In this document: piece after piece, positions 39,331-50,517 of the stretch
Layout of the letters: each line of letters opens with the position of its first letter
Position numbering within the stretch: position 1 is the stretch's first letter
Assembly (NCBI GenBank): GCA_023079485.1
Contig: CM041086.1
Coordinates: forward strand, 12,842,401-12,906,400
Length of the DNA: 64,000 nucleotides
Direction of reading: 5' to 3'
Source: Archilochus colubris
Lineage: Eukaryota > Chordata > Aves > Apodiformes > Trochilidae
Program-made: the position numbers and the translations under genes
Notes under the pieces: model-generated
Databases searched by the model: none
What the model was told of the DNA's origin: nothing
Seen by the model: the letters and a program-made list of their open reading frames with translations, nothing else

Positions 39331-42300
39331 GAAGTGTTCTCAGTGTTCACATTCCTTTCCTAGCTTTTAGCGGGCATCACTCGATTGCCTAATATTTGTA
39401 CTAAATACCGAGCGATTTAGATTAAAACAGCTTCCTAGCAGGAGTGCAGGCTGTTCAAGTGTGCAGAGATGATGGAATAAGCCATGGTGACAGAGCAGCT
39501 GGGGATGTGCACCCAGGTGTAAGAGTTTGACGAACAGAGGCCTCGGGTTAAAAAGACTCACTGAGTTCCCAGCGTGTACCAGGATCTGCCTGGCAGAACC
39601 ACTCTTGAGCAGCCGTAGTGAGCTGCCAGCTCTCCTCAGAGCTAAGGAGAAAAGTGCAGGAGACACCACATATTTGGAAGCATGATGAGCTTTAGTACTT
39701 TGCGTCCAAACATAGACTGGAAACTGTTGCTGAATGATGCTGGAGTGTAATTCTGAATTCTGCAGCAGTCAAGATTATATGTACAGCTGAGTTAGAGGGA
39801 CTGTTTTGTGTTTGTGCAAACTACAACCATTTAAGGACCGTGCTTTGGGTGCTGCCTTCCTTGACAGCAGTAAAAGTTGCCTGTTGCATCTAATTTGGTG
39901 ATTGCTGAATGGTTCCTCACAGTGTCTGGCTAGTTTGATTTTCACTTTAATGGAAAAGTAAATTTCTTTTCATGAATTTAGGAAAAGCTCACTCTGGAAT
40001 GTGTGGAAGGTGGCATGCTTTCTACAGTAACCAGAGTTCACATCTAACTTCTTTGAGCTCCCTGAAGAAGAACTTTCAGTGTCTAGTTGCAGCATGTGAT
40101 ATCCCCATTTTCAGTTTGTCATACAAGCAAGTTAATCATTAATGAAGTTTAACAGGGGTCTGTCTTGATAAGGTATCTCTGATCTACTATGAGTTGCATG
40201 TTTTGATCATTTGAGTTCATCTTACATTTTAGAAGTTCTAAAACTTCTTCCAAGTTGGTAGTTTCTAGTATCTCACCACACTTTCTCTTATGCCATCTTT
40301 TCAGCTTTTTGTGTCAGAAGCATCTCTGAGAAAGTTTCTGTCACCTCAGACATACAAATCCTCTTCCTGAGGATGTGCTTCCCAATTTTCTATGCTTATT
40401 CTTACCTCGTTTCTATGTTCCATGCACAGTTTGTGATTCATTGTCTTAGTGTTTCAGCAAACTCAGGATCTCATTCCATGGTTTCATTTCTTGTTCTCTT
40501 CCTCTGTTTTCCTTTATTACCAACTTGAATAAAACTTAATAACATTTCAGAAGGTTGAGGCACATCTGACCCATAGGTCAGGGTAAGAACTCATCATCTG
40601 TTTTCTTCTGGGGACTCTGATCCATGAAGGTCATTCAGCATCCATTACCCCTGTAACAGTTCTGCTTATGGTTTTGTTTTAAAGATGGCCCCTATGGAAT
40701 TTTTGCTGGAAGAGATGCATCCCGAGGCCTTGCCACGTTCTGCCTGGATAAGGAGGCTCTGAGGGATGAGTATGATGACCTCTCTGATCTCAATGCTTCA
40801 CAGCAAGAGACCTTGAGGGACTGGGAGTCACAATTCACTTGTAAGCAATTTTAAACCTATTTACAAAGAAGTAGCTAGTAACTAGTGTGTAATAAGGGAA
40901 GCAGTGGTTAAAAGGCTGTAACCAGCTGGAGGCATCAGTCTGGAAATTACCTTAATACTTCAGTTATTAATTATTGCTAGAATTACTGTTACTCAAAAGA
41001 ATTAAAGAGAAATGTCAGGTTTTCCTGCTGCGTTCTTTCTTCCTCTGCTCCTTACAGAACTGTAGGAGAGATTGAAACAAAGGTCATGATCTATAAGACC
41101 ACCCAAAAAAGTAGACAGTAACTGGAAATTAAGAACATGTTTTTGATACAGTTAGTATCCCATCTAGAAATGATTGTATTTTTCTGTTCTGAAAAAAAAG
41201 AAGCTCGTGTCTCATTCAGTTTCTTGGAAAAAAGAGTAACATTTGAATTACTTCTTGAGGTTTCTGAGTTTTGAAGTCTGTCTATATGCCTTTTCCCCTG
41301 GGAGCTCTTGATACAGCTTTTTGTTTTTTACTCTAAATAAATTGCTCTGCATGGCCTTGCTGGTGGCTTTATAAGATTCATGGATAACTGTATCCAGATG
41401 ACTTTCTCCCCCAGAAAGTGATCAGGAGTGAGCAAATGCCACCTCTGTGCTTGGGAGCAGTCTGATCATTACTCTCACAGTGATGGCCAGAGTGGCAGAG
41501 GGAAAAAGACATTTTGCACACTTAAGATTGTATAAAATTAACAGAATGAAGTCACTTTCATAGTTACCTTGTTTTCCAGTGCATAGTATTACAAGTTTAA
41601 GAAAGGCAATTCCAACTGTTTTGTGTTGTGTGCCTCAACTTACTGCTCAAAAAAGTGAACTTTGAACCACAGTTTTATGGAAGTTGCTATGTTGAGCTTG
41701 TACCAGGACATTTTTTTTTTATTCCTCCATATCTCATGATGCCTTTTAGACAAGTGAACACCAAAGAGATTATTTCTACTGCCAGATAAGACAAAAAAAA
41801 ACCACCAAAAAAAAACCCTTGTATCAGTAGATTGTCTTGGTGACTTTTACATATAAATGATGGAAACTGCAGTATAATGGAAATTATATTCTGTTTTTAA
41901 ATAGAGTGTATGGTATTAAAGATTTATTAGCACTAGCTAGAATGGACCTTTCCTTCACATAATATCATTAGAACATCTCAGTTCTGATCTAATGTGTCCC
42001 TACTATTTTGGCACTTATTCCTGTCTTAATCAAGATTGTTGATCATGCCACACTGAATGGCAACAAGTGTGTTGCAGAAACCAGAACTACCCTACCAAAA
42101 TACCTGACCTAAACCAGTGTTCAAATCTGCCTTTTCAGGCATCAGCACACACAGTGAACTGTGCTTTTTTATTACAATCTTTCTAATAAATTAGTTGCTT
42201 TAAATTCTTATTTATTATAACAGCAAGGCTTGTCCTAAATACCTGTAGTCAGAGGCATCTTCTGCTTCAGTGAAGAGAAATAATCTAGTCTGGGATTCTG

Positions 42301-42697
42301 TTTCTTTAGGTGGATGAGTCCCTCAGTTTACTTGTATCTTTCATTCATCTTTTGGCTTAGGCAGAAGGAGAATTATAATTCCATTCACTTTGCATGCTTC
42401 TTACACTTACTACAACATTAGTAGTAGTTCAAGTATTTGATTTCAGCTTTTCTCCTTTTACCAATGTGTTTGGAACAAGTCATTGAGAGCTGTTTTATTA
42501 TAATACATGCATCTTGTTAATTCAGGAAACACATAGGAGCTTAAAAAGGTACATTTCAGGGCAGAATAATGACTTGGATTCTTTTATTTTTCCCAGTTAA
42601 GTATCATCATGTTGGTAAGCTGCTGAAGGAAGGGGAGGAACCCACAGTATACTCTGATGAAGAAGAAAAAGGTGCCCAGGATGCTAAGAAAGACTAG
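38498..42697 (+). CDS. PGRMC1: Membrane-associated progesterone receptor component 1, complete, 3 coding exons
   Basis: Coding exons are 38498-38819, 40685-40840 and 42597-42697 (stop TAG). Introns are GT-AG with donors GTGAGG and GTAAGC; lengths 322+156+101 nt give 192 aa, against 195 in human. The product is a single-pass membrane protein of ER and other membranes that binds haem through a cytochrome b5-like domain and supports cytochrome P450, sterol and haem metabolism. Seen: a short acidic N-terminus, a hydrophobic segment at about residues 26-47, a linker, then the b5-like domain at about 69-168. The haem-ligand tyrosine (human Tyr113) is Tyr111 and human Tyr107 is Tyr105; Lys161/Tyr162 match human Lys163/Tyr164 and Cys127 matches Cys129. 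The tail keeps the YSDEEE motif (Tyr178, Ser179), known in human for SH2 binding and CK2 phosphorylation. PGRMC2 is excluded: its N-terminus is longer and differs, and its b5 domain and tail differ. The start was chosen because it gives the family length and lies in the CpG island. Confidence 0.97.
38820..40684 (+). other. PGRMC1 intron 1
   Basis: The first 500 bp is still CpG-rich; the rest is ordinary. The acceptor is TTTTGTTTTAAAG. No repeat family, RNA gene or further exon recognised. The minus-strand ORF at 39367-39669 has no features that support it. Confidence 0.9.
40841..42596 (+). other. PGRMC1 intron 2
   Basis: AT-rich, ending with the acceptor TTTTATTTTTCCCAG. It holds an A/C-only run near 41790-41820 and otherwise nothing I can name. 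Confidence 0.9.
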
Positions 42698-43675
42698 AGA
42701 ATGCACTGAGAAACAATCTATTTTTGCATCTTAAAGGATCGTTTGTAACATTCCACTTCCCTTTTGTAAGTTGCAACAGCAAAAGTGCCAGAGTTACAAG
42801 GAATTGTTTAAAAGGCTTCCTTTTTCAAATTTAATAGTAAACCAGTAAAGGTCTATGATCTGCCTTCCTTTAAATCTGCATAAAAATAGCTGTGCAAAAG
42901 TAAGCTGCAATTTTGGCAATAAAGGACTAGAGCTGTTTTTCTTCTACCACCATTTAGTGCAGAGTAGGTTAAAATACAGTTTTTCATTAACAGCCTAGCA
43001 CTGTAGACACAGGCACAAGAGTAACTTCATATATGCAACATAAATTCCACTAAATCTCATTTTCTCTTGGCTTCTGCAGGATCTGGGCCTTGGGTTGTAA
43101 TTCCTTTAGAAAAGGGACTATATTTTATTTGTCCATGAAGCATCATACTCACTTGTGGTGCAGTGTAATTCAATGTTATGTAAGATGATTTGGCTTTTAA
43201 GGAGTTACAGAGCAGCTTACAGATTAAACACTAACTGCTTTTTAAGAAAAGATGAATTTTTGAGAGGATTAAATCACTTTTAGATACTTAGAAAATTAGG
43301 AAAGACTGATGAATAGTTGATATATTCAGTCATGCATAATTATGCATGGATTGATATTTTTTGTTTACTTTTAAAGCACAACTGAAGTGTTAAAAAGCTT
43401 TGGAGTGTAAGTAAGCATCCCTCAAAACCAGGTACAGCACCAAGTGTGGACTTGTGTTCATTAACTCTTAGTAAAACTCTTCTGGGAATTTTAATGAAAT
43501 TATATTAAACAGATACCATCAGCTGCTATTGATTCTTAGACTTAAAAAAGATTTGCTGGTATGGCATGATGAACAAGTGCTCTTGTACACACAGCACTAA
43601 CTAGCAGAATATTACCAATCCGTGTAAGTTATACAACTTTCCTGTACAAAATAAAAGGCATAAGCCCTCTCTGTG
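42698..43675 (+). other. PGRMC1 3' UTR with two polyadenylation signals
   Basis: AATAAA at 42918-42923 and again at 43650-43655. The second is followed by a GT/T-rich stretch (CTCTGTGTTGAGG), which is the better context and gives a UTR of about 1 kb, close to mammalian PGRMC1. The transcript end is therefore inferred. Confidence 0.6.
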
Positions 43676-45921
43676 TTGAGGCCTTTGTTGCTCTGGACTG
43701 TTGCCACTAAAAGAAACAGCCCAACCTCATGCACAGCCAGCACTGCTGTCCCTGGGGGATCTGCCCTTTGAATTGCTTTGTACTTATTTGCTCTCTTAAC
43801 TCACATCTATAGATAATTAGGTTTGTCCTGACTATGTAACCCAGTCTTCTAGCAGAGAGGGCAGGGAAAAGTGTGCATGTGCTCCTTCATCATCCAAATA
43901 CTTCTGCAGAACTCCATCAGAAATTCCAGGGAGATACCAAATGATTTGCTGGTCACTCATAAACATGTCTTGTCCAGGTGGTTCTGCTTGGGTGCTTGTC
44001 TGGTGTAGTTCCCTGGGTTTAGTTTCTCCCATTCAGTTGCTCAGCCAAGTTGTTCCAGTTTGGCAACACAATCAAAATGATGAAGTGAGTCCTGAGCAGG
44101 AAGGTGTAAACTGGGCAAAACTCTTTGGGAGTTAAGTGCATTGCACAGCAGCAGCTTTAATAAACAAGTGGTGCAACATGTTAGAAGTGCCTGAGACCAT
44201 CTGTGCTGAGAACAAATGACATTCCCTCAGTCCTAACACTGTCAGGGCATTTACTTTTGGCTACACTGGGCCTTCAGATGAAGAGTTCAGTGGGTTGAGC
44301 CCCCAGCTCACATCAAGTGGTACTGTGTGAACTACCTAGTGAGGGTCTAGAGACAAATGTAAATCTTGTTATGACCTTTGTGTTGCTATTTTATTTTTAG
44401 AGACATTTATACTCTTTGCAAACTACTACTAATGGTTTACCTCAAATTGGAAATGTGGGGGGTTTTATTTGTTTAAGGCAGAAAATAAAATACTCTTGCA
44501 TAATGATGGTGTTTGTTTATTTAATGCAACTGGTACTTAATCCTCCCCCAGTGTTTCAAGTTTCATATTATCTTTCTCCAGTGTCTTACATTATCCAAAG
44601 CACAGAGTGAAATATGTTCTAGCTGAATGCCTTTAAATGCAGTTCTGTAGTATAATGTCAATGGAATGTGTTCATGTTAAATATGCTTTGTTGTTGCACA
44701 AAGAGAGAGAGGCATAAAAAGGCCCAAATTATTGTTAGCACTGACCAAAAGTTGGAGCTCTGGGAGGCTGTGATAGAGTGGAACTAGGCTGTAACCTACC
44801 TTTCAGTGGACCCAGCCACCTGGATCTTAAGTTAGTCTATAACATATCCTGAGAAACTCAACACTGTTTTAACTATTAATCTGTATGTCACAACATGATG
44901 CATCACATATAATAATAATTAATTAAACCACACAGAAAACAGGCACTAACAAAATAAAATGCTTAATGTTAAGCACTCGCCATGCCTCTTGGGAAGGAAG
45001 TAGTGTGCTTTGGTGAGACTTTTCAGAGAAAAGGTAATTTCTTGTGAAAGGAAGAAGAAGTGAGTCCCAAGAGCAGTGGTTTCTTGAAGCAGCAGACACA
45101 GATTTTGTTTTCTGAAGTGCTAGAGAAAATGGATGGGTTTCAGCTTCTTTTTCACTGTTACTTGCAACTTGATGCCTTCCCTCAGCAATGACTGCAATGA
45201 CAAAGCAGGAAGAGCTGTGGCAGGTGACTGATCAGGCTGTACTTTAACCAAGTAGGACACAAGGACCAACCAAGAGCAGAGACTGTCAGCAATCTCCATC
45301 ACCTAAGCACCCAGACACCCATTCCTTGTGTGTCACTGTGACATATATGAGGAGCTCCAGGGGAAATGAAAGCACTGAAGCAGCATCCCATTTCTAACCA
45401 GTTGTGGATATTGTCAGCTGCTTTATAAAATTCAGATACTCTTTTTTCTCTGGACTCTGCCTGCTTTAGTCATCTATAATTATCTATTAGTTATCTATTA
45501 GTTAATACTATATGCAGTTTCACTTAAACAAAAAGAACTTCAGCAAGGACTGCTTGGGTCACATTATGTAAGGAGTTTTACAACAACTGAGGTGTTTCCA
45601 TGAATTTCCTGAAATCTGGATTAAGAAGGAAAGGCTTTGTATCATAATTGCTGTATTCTTGTATTTCAAGCAGATGATGTAATAATGGGCATTGTGTATT
45701 TTTGCTTTAAATGCAGCCTGGAGTATTCCAATTTCAACATGAGACACCAGCACCTGGTTGTACCAACAACAAAGCTTAGTTCAGACAGCTCCCCAGGGAA
45801 GAATTCTGTCCTCAGGAGCTTTGTTAGGAGGTGTTTGCATCACTTCTGCACAGAAACTCAGGTTTGATTGCAAGATCTACAGTCTCAGGACCCTACTTCA
45901 TACACATCAGAGTAAATAGGG

Positions 45922-45961
45922 TTTCTGTTAAAAAACACCCCTTTCTATTAAAAAACACCCC
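45922..45961. repeat. Tandem duplication, 2 x 20 bp
   Basis: The unit TTTCTRTTAAAAAACACCCC occurs twice in direct succession with one mismatch (G versus A). Confidence 0.95.
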
Positions 45962-47033
45962 TGAGTACAACAGCACACACCAGGCTCCACCTGAAAGGAG
46001 CAATGTTATAGATTTCTGACTCTGAACTACATAAACACTGCCTTGATATATCTTTTCAACTATTAAATGTTCTAATTGTCTAAACATCTTATAACCTTCA
46101 TACCTTAGATGTCATTTTTTCCCTTTAACTACTGAGAGTTCATCTACAAAGATGATTTAAAACTCTTTAAAATGTATAAACTGTTTTATGTATCTGAAGA
46201 TTGCCCTTCTGGACAATAAACAGGAATTATACTAAACAGTACAGCACATAAAAGAATGGGGCTCAAATTCAGTGTGTTGATAGGAAAAGTAAGGAATTAA
46301 TATTAACACACCTGAAAACAAGTTCTGAATAATGTCACCTGTAAACAGATCAGGAACAGACATTGTTCTAGTATGAAGATTACATTGGAGTGTTTTAAGG
46401 TGCATGTCTATGTTAATTACTAACAATATGTTACTCAGAATGAGGGTCTGGAGACAGGATTTGCTGTCTCAGTTTCAATCACAGAGGTGAACACAGGCTG
46501 CAATTACAGAACTTGTACATTTATTTGTTATTTAATAGTGTAACAACATATTGCTAAAACACTGGAAATTTGCACCAAAGGAAATCTTTACCTCCTGCTG
46601 CCCCAGATCAATAAAAAGAAAGATTTACTTCCTCACCTGTAATCTAAAGGTCTGTCTCATGTCACAGCACTGCCTACAGATTGACAGAAGGGAAAATTTG
46701 TCATCTTTAATCTGCTAAAATTGCATAGAAAAAGCAAAAAAAACCACAAATCACCCTTGGTGCAGCATATCAGTGCAACTGAAACATTTTACATGCTCAC
46801 CAAATACAAGAGTTGATTTTCATTATAACTGTAGAAAATACTAAAAAGGAAATGTAAGAGGGGCACTGATGTTCTCTAAAATAGTCAGAAAATATTTCCA
46901 TCAAAAAAATAAGATCTTTTTAGTTAAAAGTAACAAATTAAAAGTACTTTGAGTAAAACTTGGCTTAGAAGCCTGGAGAAATCACCAGGGGAAAAACGTA
47001 TCTACATAGGTATCTACAAATACAATTTTTTGT

Positions 47034-47082
47034 ACTTTTTATTACTGTTTTTTATTACTGTTTTTTTATTACTGTTTATTAG
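47034..47082. repeat. Minisatellite-like TTTTTATTACTG repeat, three to four copies
   Basis: ATTACTG alternates with T-runs of varying length (TTTTT, TTTTTT, TTTTTTT), ending in a partial unit TTTATTAG. The length variation suggests replication slippage. Confidence 0.9.
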
Positions 47083-47339
47083 AGCAGAAGTTACAAACAT
47101 GGGTAAGGTTTATGTAATGAAGGCAACATTATCACATTAACTTAATACATTGACATGTAATAAACAAAGCAGAGTAAAACGAAAGCTGAAATACTCAGTG
47201 CATTGAACTTAGAACTGATCCTCTCTATCTTGCCAGGGGACTTTGTCCAAAAGTAATTGTGGCTGTCTTCTAAATACAGGCAGCTGAATAAATACGGATA
47301 TAAATCAAGCTCCTAGACTGTGTTTTCAGATTTTTACCT

Positions 47340-47945
47340 ACATGCAGCACAAGTCTGGCATTTCACAATTTCTCTGGAAATTGTTTGTAAGCAAACTCAC
47401 AGTAAATAGCTGTCTCGCTGTATGTGGCTTCAAAATCTTGTGAGCTAGTTTTGAACCCTCAAACATATGGGGAGTGTCAGTATGGTGACAAGCATTTAAT
47501 ACAGAGGTGTTTGCATCACTGCTGAGCAGTGCTGACCCAGAGCCCAGGCCTTTCCTGCTCCTCACAACCCCCCAGCCAGTGACCAGGGGTGCACAAGAAG
47601 GTGGGAGGGGACAGAGCAGGGACAGCTGAGCCCAAGTGACCCAAGGGACATCCCAGCCCATGAGATGCCATGCTCAGCAATACAAAGCTGGGGAGGTCAG
47701 TGGGATGGTGTCTGTCTCCCCAAGTCACCCTGAGGTGTGACGCAGCTCTGCTTTCCTGGGAATGGCTCAACACCTGCCTGCTGACTGACCCTAAACTCTC
47801 TTTTATTTCAGCCCACAAGCCTTCTCACTTTTATCTGTCTGATTCTCCCCCCATCCCACTGTGAGGCAAGGCAGTGAGTGGCTGTGTGGGGCTTTTTTGC
47901 CATCTGAGGTTAAACCATTAAAAGCTGGCTTCCAAAAACTGTTCC
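47340..47945 (-). mobile_element. Solo-LTR-like element of an endogenous retrovirus, minus orientation, old and diverged
   Basis: Read on the minus strand, the segment shows in order GGTTTAACCTCAGATGGC, a block with GGGATGGGGGGAGAATC, GATAAAAGTGAGAAG, a block near TTGTATTGCTGAGCATGG, and CCCCTCCCACCTTCTTGTGC. This is the layout I know from common bird LTRs of the class II type. No internal retroviral gene is adjacent, so it would be a solo LTR. The family name and the far end are uncertain; RepeatMasker with a bird library would settle both. Confidence 0.55.
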
Positions 47946-48091
47946 ACTTCCAAAAGCTGGCACTGTGTCACGGTTTAATGGAACAGTTTTTAGAAACCAG
48001 CTTTTAATGGTTTAACCTCAGATGGCAAAAAAGCCCCACACAGCCACTCACTGCCTTGCCTCACAGTGGGATGGGGGGAGAATCAGACAGA
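47834..48091. repeat. Near-perfect 112-bp inverted repeat with 34-bp spacer
   Basis: Left arm 47834-47945 and right arm 47980-48091 are reverse complements at 110 of 112 positions. The two differences are both C versus T, near the spacer end (in CTGGCTTCCAAAAAC versus CTGGTTTCTAAAAAC). The spacer 47946-47979 has CCAAAAGCTGG and CACTGTGTCACGG. Both arms are the 5' part of the LTR-like element, so the right arm is an inverted copy of its start. Confidence 0.97.
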
Positions 48092-50166
48092 ATAAAACAC
48101 GGTTTTTGGAAACTTTGTTCTGTAGAAAGCAGATTAACTAAACTACTAACATGACACATCACAGAGAACTGCAGAAAATTTATGAAACAAAGTGTTCACA
48201 CAAATAAGTGTTTAAAAATTATTAGTTTAAAATTTGAATAAGAAGGTCTCAACTATGGAATCATAGCAATGTTCTCAGAGACTTAACACTAGAGTTGCTT
48301 TGCTCTGCATTCCAAGTGTTGGCTTTCCTCCAAGATATGAAGGTGTTCATTACATGGTTCATTACTAGTGACAGTTTAGGATGCCATCCAAATACCTTAT
48401 CTACAGATTTAAAACTTCACTACACTACTATTACACATACAAAATTTAAGAGCACTGCCCACAAAGATAACTACAAAGAAAAAATAGCACATAAAAAGGG
48501 ATAGAGAGAGACAGAAAAGTGTTCATCTCTAACTTTGGACCTTCCAGTCAAACGGGAAGAACCTAGAAATGTACACGCATTGATTTAACTTCAGGGTATA
48601 AAGACATTACTTTGTGATGTTGCAGCATAGAACAATACAAAAAGTCTACATGCAGAATCTTAAGCAATCCAGCCTCAAAGCAACCTGAGAGCAACACCTC
48701 TGATTTCATTGTAGGGCCACAAAATCTTAGGTTGACCTAGAAACATCCTGAGATCCCTTTCAGGTCAGATTAATCTTTCTCATAACTCATAGCCCTTCAT
48801 CTGAGGCCTTACCCACAGAATTAGGATGCTTTTCTTTCTAAGGTTAGCACATAAATTAAAAGCTACATAAGACCAAGTTCTCTGAGTCACTTCCTCAAAA
48901 CCTGGATTTTTACAGTAGGCTCTTTCTGGGCTTTACTTGTTATGAGGTATTGTGACAAATCTCAAGAAAATAGCACATTCTCTAAAAATACACTCTCACC
49001 TTTCAACCCCCTCTTTCTTTTCCCCCCTTTTTCAAGTGTGCTCTTGTTCTTGCAGCTTTAGTCCTTCCAGGCTTCTCTTTCTTACAGCTCCTTCACTAAA
49101 ATACCTGGCTGTATCAAAAGCCACCTGTCACAGAAGCAGAATCAGACTTAACAGTCCAGTTTATCATGTATTTTTACAAACACAACCTGCTGAGCAACTG
49201 AGAGACCACAGGTGACTACCAGATTCTACTGCACTCAAAAGAATGTCTCTCTCTACTCTGGCAAACTTTTAACACCTCTCTGAAATTCACACTGGGTTGT
49301 CAATCAAGCTCAAACACCCCACACCCAAACACCTCCTCTTGCTCTGACACCAAGGACTCACAACATGACTCCACCTCTTTGGCCAAACCTGTTCCTGGTA
49401 TGCTCTTTGGGGGTACTCAAAGTTCAGTATGTTTAGCAGAGCATTCCTAGCTGCAGGATTCGTGCAGTTCTGCCCAAAACAGAGGTTGTTAACTCCTGGA
49501 GAAACAGCTTTTGGATTAAATGCTTCCTTACTTACAAATTGATGGAGTCTGTTGATGTGCTGCATTTCCTTAAATCAAATGCTCAGATGTGTGCACATTA
49601 AAAGAAAACACTCAAATAAATTGCATCAAGGTCTATTCACACTGAAAAAAAAAAAAAAAAAAAAAAAAGAGTAGTATGAAGTGTTATTTCCAGCACAAAG
49701 GCACCTTTTTAGGGTCACAGTTTAAAAATTCCCTGCTGGGAAAAGGTAACAAAATGGGGTACACTCTGGTAAGTACTTACAGAGGTAAGTTATATGGGCT
49801 GCTGAAATAAAGCTTACAGATTGCAAGTTTTCTTTTATAGTGCCACACTAACCATAGCACTTCACTGGATTCATTCCTCAACATACTTCAGCAAAAAGGT
49901 ACAGAGAAGGGAAGGGATGCTTTGGACCCTTAGCCAAGAATCACCTAAATCAGGGCAGCTGCTGCAGATACTTCATGCCTAACAATATGAATCCAAGTTT
50001 TCAAAGAGTCTCACCAGCTCCTGAGATGATCTCCCAACTTCGGTGTGAACCACGCTGGAAATATTTGTAACTTTTACCTTACCCACAACAGTTTTTCAGG
50101 AAATCGAAACAGTAAAATGCTATTTTTTGACTTAAGGACTTAAATTCAGATACTCAAACTTCATTT
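48092..50166. other. Intergenic, no gene seen
   Basis: AT-rich. It holds a 24-base A run (49645-49668). No repeat family or coding signal recognised. Confidence 0.7.
49645..49668. repeat. Poly(A) tract, 24 bases
   Basis: Uninterrupted A run. No recognisable retrocopy or SINE lies upstream of it, so it is treated as a simple repeat. Confidence 0.95.
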
Positions 50167-50517
50167 CATAGAATCACAGAATGTCAGGTTGGAAGGGACC
50201 TCAAGGATCATCTAGTCCAACCCTTTAATATTATTGTTTATATGACATGTCCCAGTACCCCATCAAGCTGAGTCTTAAAGCTTTCCAAAGTGGAGGAATT
50301 GACCACTTCCCCTGGGAGACCATTCCAATGTCTGACTGTCCTCAGAGTGAAAATTGTTCCTCTGGGAATCTCCCCAGGAGCAACTTGTGCCCATTGCCCC
50401 TTGTCTGGTCCATGGGACTCCTTGTAAATAGGGAGTCTCCATCTTCTGTAGCTGTCCCTTAGGTACTGGAACACTGTAATAATGTATCTCTATACCCAGG
50501 ACAAACAGAATAATCAA
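50167..50517 (-). mobile_element. CR1 LINE 3'-end fragment, about 350 bp
   Basis: Starts with CATAGAATCACAGAATGTCA, then the GTTGGAAGGGACCTCAAGG and ATCTAGTCCAACCC blocks. The minus strand keeps an 78-codon remnant frame with [19 protein letters not shown], matching the end of CR1 ORF2. The terminal blocks are well preserved, so it is a younger or slower-decaying copy than the one at 7266. No intact ORF. Confidence 0.9.

Larger units (their letters stand above)
43676..47339. other. Intergenic, no gene seen
   Basis: AT-rich, with short ORFs only, none with domain-like content. It contains a 20-bp tandem duplication at 45922-45961 and a TTTTTATTACTG-type array at 47034-47082, listed separately. 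Confidence 0.7.

Noticed and set aside
49645..49668. Poly(A) run as the tail of a processed pseudogene
   Set aside because: No intronless gene-like sequence precedes it on either strand.
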